Assembly (NCBI GenBank): GCA_003342895.1
Contig: PTFA01000195.1
Location: 124,001-188,000 of the forward strand
DNA length: 64,000 bases
From: Casuarius casuarius
Taxonomy: Eukaryota > Chordata > Aves > Casuariiformes > Casuariidae
Reading direction: 5' to 3'
Below the pieces are notes generated by a model. The model was given only the letters and a program-made list of their open reading frames with translations. It was not told the DNA's origin and searched no databases. How positions within the stretch are numbered: position 1 is the stretch's first letter; the number at the start of each line of letters is the position of its first letter. Below are positions 59,034-64,000 of this stretch, in pieces. The translations under genes and the position numbers were made by a program.

Positions 59034-59300
59034 TCACAGCCTAAGAGTTTCATTGCATACGTTACCTGCAGAGCCTATTCCCACTGTAATTCTTAGAACC
59101 CACTTCCCAGACAGGGGCTCAGCATAATACTCAACTGTGTGCATATGCTTATTGGGGGGCAGGAGAAGGAGGCAAGCTGTGCCTTCATTACAGAAGAGAT
59201 GTACTTCTGATACACCCCACAGCTGGGGGTCCCAATTGCCCATCCCGACCATGTGGAAGATAGTGCATTTTGGCCACTTGGGTGCGCAGAAAGAAAGAGA
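59034..59300 (-). other. GC-richer block with unrecognised open frame
   Basis: The minus frame is open from beyond the Met at 59252 (residues before it read APKWPKCTIFH) to a stop at 59034, giving about 85 codons. It includes MGNWDPQLWGVSEVHLFCNE and a downstream stretch ending VCNETLRL. The peptide has a natural-looking composition with several Trp and Cys. The local G+C is higher than in the flanks. I do not recognise a family. A decayed gene or mobile-element fragment is more plausible than an intact gene, because no frame continues on either side. Confidence 0.3.
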
Positions 59301-62009
59301 TGGAAGATGGTATCCCCTGGATCCCTCAGCCTGAATGATTAGGTGACCAGAAACTCAGGGCATGCTGCTGAGCTCAGTTTCCCTGTAGCGTAGGCACAGT
59401 TTATGGTAGCTCTGAATGACTTTGACTTTGTAGCCCAATGCTTGCAACACTCGCTTAGACCATGGGAAGCCCAGATTCATTGCCTGCTTTGTAGTAAGAG
59501 TAAAACAGAGACAAAATCATTGCACTTTTTATGGAAATAATAAGCATTCTCTGGAACCAGAGGACAATAGGGAGATAAGACATCTATAGCAAAGCAGAGA
59601 ATGAATCTGGACTTCAACAAATTACTACTGTAAATGTACTCTGTGGAATCATTCTCAGAACCTTACGTATAGAAGTAGTAAATGTTTTAATATTTTACAC
59701 AGAATGGAAGAACTTTGGCAGATGAGATCTAAGACTTTAAATGTCTTTGTGGTCAGTCCTGAAAAGGAGCAAGTACTGTTTTAAATCTCTTATTGGAATT
59801 AAATGTTACCAGGAACTGACACTGATTGTCCGGTATCCTCATGTAAATGTTTTAAACCTTTAAGGATTGGGACTGTGTTTTTGCTACAGCCTCTCTTTAG
59901 TGGGTCAGTGGTTGTTTGTGAACTCCAAATAGGAGAAGATAACCACATCTTCACTCTAATCTTGATGCTGGATTGGAAGTCACCCTTCTTCTTCAGTATT
60001 TTCAACTGGCTGGCTTAGGCAGCACCTGACTGGAATGCTAGGCTTATAGATTATTTGTTGTATTACATAGGAATCAAAGCTACCTAACTCTAGGTCATCA
60101 ATTTCTATATGCTCAGGGTACCTACCATTTAGAAAAGGCAATCCTGAACTTCGTTCGACTAATCTAGTTTTAACTAATTTACTAATCCTAACAATATCAT
60201 AGAGGAGTCTGTGGTGCAAGAGAAAATACTGGTTTAGTATCCCAAGTAGTTCCTTAAATTTTTCCTTGCATACACATATATAGATCCTTATAACTTCAGG
60301 TACACATGAATAATATGATTATCCCATATTCTAAGCGATAAAACCTTTTACTACTCCATCCATCATCTATCTGAGAACTTTGGAAAGTCCTGATCTTGTG
60401 GCATCAGGCACTGGGTTTCTGAGAAATTTGGAACATGATGAAAAAAATAATTTAATTAGTTGCTGGAGGAAAACCAACCAACCAACCAACCAAACAAACA
60501 AAAAAAACCAAAAACAGTTCTGATTGAATTTCACTCTAATCTCTTGATTTTTTCCTCCCACTTGTATTATGAGAATTTCTTATTTGTAGAATCATTTTTT
60601 GAAAACTTCTAGTGCCATACTAGCAGAGTGCACTGCCTGACATGTTGCAATTTTGCCACTTTTATAAAACAGCCTATCCACAGCCTCTCGACATCAACCA
60701 TTATATATTTATAGACTACAGTCTGGCTTTGCACTTTGAAAGTTGCTGTCCAATTTCTGCACAAGAGCAAACCTAGGCTAATGTTTATGAATGGTAGGCT
60801 CTGTGCTAGTAAGAGACTAATGTAACTGGTCTGAACCAGATATAATTCACATAAAGCTCTACTTCAGCAAAGAAATGGGGCTGATCAAGTACTAATGCTA
60901 TGCATACGCTCAAGTGTTTTGTTGAATCAGGACCTGATGAAGTTTCCATTTACAAAATCAATTTGCCTGATCTGCACCCCCTCTACCCACTGCTATTTTC
61001 AAATGATAGTTTTTGCTTACAGACTGAACTGGATACTGCTGGTTTTATGATGAAAAGAATGGAAAGGAGGATGAAAGATCTATGAAATACATTTAATTTG
61101 TGATCTACCTAATACAGAACTGATCTTGTATCTCCAGAAGTGAAAAACTAATATACTACCTAGAAGTGAACTGAAATTTGGACTATATGTTTGATAAAAT
61201 TAGACAACTGTACAGTCAGAATTTATTTTTATTTTTATTTTTAAAATGAACCTCACTTAAACTTGCTACACTGGATCTCTTAGATGTATTCCCATATTCA
61301 CGTTTTTCCTTTGCTTCATGTCTTGAGTTGCTATTTGCACCAAAGAAAAATAAATGTGATTTTGGATACAAAATATGCTATTTATACTTAAAACATGATT
61401 TTCATTCACTCTATACTTGCTTCTTGAACAAACATCCATAACAAAATGGGGATGAAGAATCAGATCAAAGCAATGCCTGATACAATAAAACTAAAGGTGA
61501 GGTCATTCTGAAGCTTATGTAGTATAGGATCAGAACTGAAATTCAGAGACATTTGAAATTCAGATATAACTAAAATCCCCTAAGTGGCTGCTGCTCCTTC
61601 AGTAAACTGTATTCAAAGTGAAATTATCTCCTTTTCCCTGACCTGACTATTAAGCTATCATCTCACCACAGTCACTGTAACATTTTCTAAAATTAATGGA
61701 TTTATTAGTGATTCCTAAGTATGTATGGTTGCTTTTAGCCCAAGGTATAATATTCCCTTTTATTCTCAGTTTTCTTTGTATTCCTACAGCTCCTAACCAA
61801 AAGAATAGCCCCCACTCTGTCCCAGATTTATATAGCCTATGCATAGTGAAACACCACTCTGTTCTCAGGTATTATTTCTTAACACTATCATAATTAAAAA
61901 AAAATTATAAAATATCTAAATACACATTACAGAATATTAACACAGAAGTTCCGCTGTGTAAGAAGCTTGTCTTCTAAATACAGTAGACATAGAAATATGA
62001 ATAAGCGCA
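59301..62009. other. Non-coding background
   Basis: No gene was recognised. It contains the AACC/AAAC repeat at 60471-60510 and A/T-rich runs near 61,226-61,245. Minus frames at 59799-60005 and 59980-60219 overlap slightly but are not recognisable. Confidence 0.5.
60471..60510. repeat. (AACC)n/(AAAC)n microsatellite
   Basis: About five AACC units grade into AAAC units and an A run. A minus frame across it shows a matching Trp-Leu-Val-Gly repeat and is not a gene. Confidence 0.95.
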
Positions 62010-62118
62010 TAAAAGCACAGAAGATTTTGTGACTTACCAAAGGTTGTGTAGCAGGTTAGTGGAAGCGTCATGAATATAATCCAGATCTCCTGATTCCCAT
62101 TCCAGTGTTCTGTCATTT
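62010..62118 (-). repeat. MIR/CORE-like SINE, minus orientation
   Basis: On the plus strand, TGACTTACCAAAGGTTGTGT then AGCAGGTTAGTGG then ATATAATCCAGATCTCCTGA then TTCCCATTCCAGTGTTCTGT parallels 'TGACTTGCCCAAGGTCACACAGCAGGTCAGTGG...GAATCCAGATCTCCTGACTCCCAGTCCAGTGCTCT', the complement of the tRNA-derived part of MIR-like SINEs. It has the same orientation as the 56,340 copy. Confidence 0.75.
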
Positions 62119-63586
62119 GCATCTAAGTGTATCACTATCTGAAAAACGGTTAACTACATCCTGTTATGAGCTGATTTTACTAAGCCGTTTTGCTCAAATA
62201 CTGGTGGCAACACATGATCCACAGTTACCATTTGTTATTTCTACATCTTGGAAAATCCCAATAGGGAAAGAAAAAAAAACGGTCTCTGTATCCTAAGTAG
62301 GGGTACAGATTACAGACTCAAGGCTTGATACCGTTGCCTAAACATATGTATCTAGGGATTGTAAGATATCTTAGATATCCAAGAAATTTTCATAGAATTG
62401 GCAGATATAAAATGACTGAGGACTTCTTCCCCTCCGGATGAGAGAAAGAACAAAGAAAAAGGAGAGTAAGCATAACTCCCTAGCTTCATTGCTAGAAGGA
62501 ATTTCCTTTTTGAAAGGATCTTCAAGCCACAGCATTAAGGACTGAATTTTTTTTTTTTACTTATCATTTTCAGGTGGGACAGAATCCTTGAAGCAGAACT
62601 CAGATCTCTAAGTGACATCTCAGAACAACAGACTAGAGACTCATGCTCAGTATCTTAAAACATTCTTTTCATTTCTGCTACCACATCTCCTAATTAATTT
62701 TGAATTACATTGATACAGTTGAAATAGGAAGAAGTGGGAGGAAATATCTTAAAGTAATATAACTCAAATGTTCGATACTCTCTGGAGAGAGGAAAGCTAT
62801 AGGTTTGTAGCAAAAAGCTATACGTTCTACCTTTTCTGGAAGAACTTGTCTGTGCTTTATTCTCCACAAATACTTGAATATTTGAGCTGTGACATAAAAA
62901 GTGCCTCAAGAGACCCCGCTTCAGCTTCCATAAAGAGTTCTAAGATACAGTGCTGCATTAAGAGAGGTATCTCCTAATTGTAATGAGTAAGGTAAATCAC
63001 AGGGAGAAATGAGATCGAAGGAAGTCACTCAACAGGTGGCTTTCTGTGAATGTCACACTGAGATAGAGCTCTCTCCAAACACTTCAGCATTCCCCTGAAA
63101 AAGCCATTCAAACAAAATTTCTGCACAGCTACTCAGAACACTGAGATAAGAAAGTCCCTTGCAGATCTCAGCCTTAGAAATATATGGATGAAAGGTGCTA
63201 TGGAAGAGTTAGCTATTATCAGCAGTCCTTTTAAAATAAACTTCTGCTTATAGTAACTCCACTCTTTTAATCAAGTACACGTGCTCAAAAGTTTCTTCTG
63301 CAACTGATTTTTGTCCCTTAATTTATCATTCAGTCTAAGTCTGATTATCCCAATTAACTTCAAGCTCTTAATTTAAGATTCCTTACACTAGGGGAAGTTA
63401 CCTATCCTAAATAGCTCATGGAGACAAGCACTTCTATAGGTTGATTTACCTAACGTACAGTGAATATAAGCAGTTGTTCTGGCCACTATCAGTGAGAAGA
63501 AAAAGAGTTGGAATGCACATGCAAATTCCTTCCCTGTGAAAATAGTCCAACATGCCCTAAACTCTTCACTATTGCATCAGAGATAT
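62119..63586. other. Non-coding background
   Basis: No gene was recognised. A T-run lies near 62,549, with short overlapping frames at 62,694-62,977. There is nothing else to support. Confidence 0.55.
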
Positions 63587-63587
63587 G

Positions 63588-63625
63588 CAGATTCATAGAT
63601 TTTAAGGCCAAAAGAAATCACACAA
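63588..63625 (-). mobile_element. Older CR1-like 3' tail
   Basis: ATTCATAGATTTTAAGGCCA then AAAGAAATCA is the complement of the CR1-like 3' terminus '...TGATCCCTTCTGGCCTTAAAATCTATGAAT'. Only the terminal roughly 35 bases are seen before a second CR1 3' region starts. This suggests a younger CR1 landed in or beside an older one. Confidence 0.5.
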
Positions 63626-64000
63626 TCATATAAAAAATTAGGCTGGAAGGGACCTTTGGAGCTCATCTAGTTCAACCACCTGCTGAACACAGAGCTAGTT
63701 GCAAAGTTAGATCAGGTTGCTTAGGTTCTCTTATTCAAATTTTGAAGATCTCCAAGAATGAAGATCCTTCCCACCTCTCTTAACAACCTGTTTCAGTGCT
63801 TAACAACTCTTACTTGTGAAGATTTTTTTCTCTATATCCAACCAGAATTTCCCCTGTTGCAGCTTGGGACTTCTGCCTCTTCTCCTTTCTCTGCACATCT
63901 GAGAAGAGTCTGGCTCCATCATCTCCATCACGCCTCTAGCTGAATATGGGAATAAGAGTCACCTTTAGCCTTCTCTTTTCCAGACTAAACAAACCTCATT
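63626..64000 (-). mobile_element. CR1 LINE 3' region, cut by window end
   Basis: Read on the plus strand, the landmarks run GGCTGGAAGGGACCTTTGGA (63642 on), CTCATCTAGTTCAACCACCT, ATCAGGTTGC, AAGATCTCCAAGAATG, CAACCTGTTTCAGTGCTTAA, ATATCCAACCAGAATTTCCC, TGTTGCAGCTTGGGACTTCT, GAGAAGAGTCTGGCTCC and GCCTTCTCTTTTCCAGACTAAACAAACC. This is the typical complement of an avian-type CR1 3' part, so the element runs leftward with its 3' end near 63,626. It is diverged by scattered substitutions and small indels, and has no usable frame here. CR1 moves by its own reverse transcriptase; whether that ORF lies past the window edge is unknown. Confidence 0.9.

Noticed and set aside
1..64000. CRISPR arrays, operons, phage or other prokaryotic systems
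   Set aside because: There are no regularly spaced direct repeats, no dense gene layout and no ribosome-binding-site pattern. Retrotransposon content shows a vertebrate genome.
1..64000. Endogenous retrovirus or LTR element
   Set aside because: No LTR pair, primer-binding site or recognisable gag/pol/env segment was seen. The only reverse transcriptase trace is of the CR1 LINE type.

Overview
This window is non-coding vertebrate DNA. It is AT-rich and CpG-poor. It contains no RNA gene, bacterial-type operon or CRISPR array that I can recognise, and no protein-coding exon that I can name. The longest open frame is 172 codons (minus strand, 37,368-37,886). It reads through an (AAAC)n repeat, so it is probably chance. 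The retrotransposons point to a sauropsid, most likely a bird (a crocodilian is possible). They include CR1 LINE fragments with the typical 3' 'GGCTGGAAGGGACC...' end read on the minus strand, a degenerate CR1-type reverse transcriptase segment, tRNA-derived MIR/CORE-like SINE relics, and a family of short inverted-repeat relics.

Layout. 1-8.9 kb is AT-rich background with purine runs and a 190-bp polypyrimidine tract at 4.3-4.5 kb. 8.9-11.1 kb holds a conserved-looking stretch, two GC/CpG-richer patches and a SINE tail. 11-22.7 kb is background, with one well-preserved inverted-repeat relic at 19.13 kb. 22.73-22.84 kb is a palindrome cluster. 28.2-29.6 kb is a GC-richer block of unknown origin. 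30.2-35.4 kb is the densest repeat zone, with inverted-repeat relics, a poly-C cluster, a CR1 tail, a SINE, a candidate conserved element and a CR1 RT fragment. 39.2-42.3 kb carries two more relics, a fold-back tRNA-SINE and a strong palindrome cluster. 45.6-46.5 kb is another unrecognised block. 47.4 kb is a (CA)n microsatellite. 52.9-53.3 kb has an exon-like segment followed by another relic. 54.0-55.0 kb has two protein-like minus frames that I do not recognise. 57.1-57.4 kb is the best candidate for a conserved non-coding (enhancer) element. 59.0-59.3 kb is a third GC-richer block with an open minus frame. The right edge is a CR1 copy inserted next to an older CR1 tail.

The overall picture is a gene desert or a very large intron. 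The plausible functional content is a few candidate conserved elements; the rest is slowly decaying ancient repeats. I found no clear new gene system. The most interesting signals are the dispersed inverted-repeat family (at least seven relics), the palindrome cluster at 42.2 kb, the fold-back SINE, the poly-C cluster and the three unrecognised GC-richer blocks. Every repeat family assignment is from recognition by eye and is not a database result.
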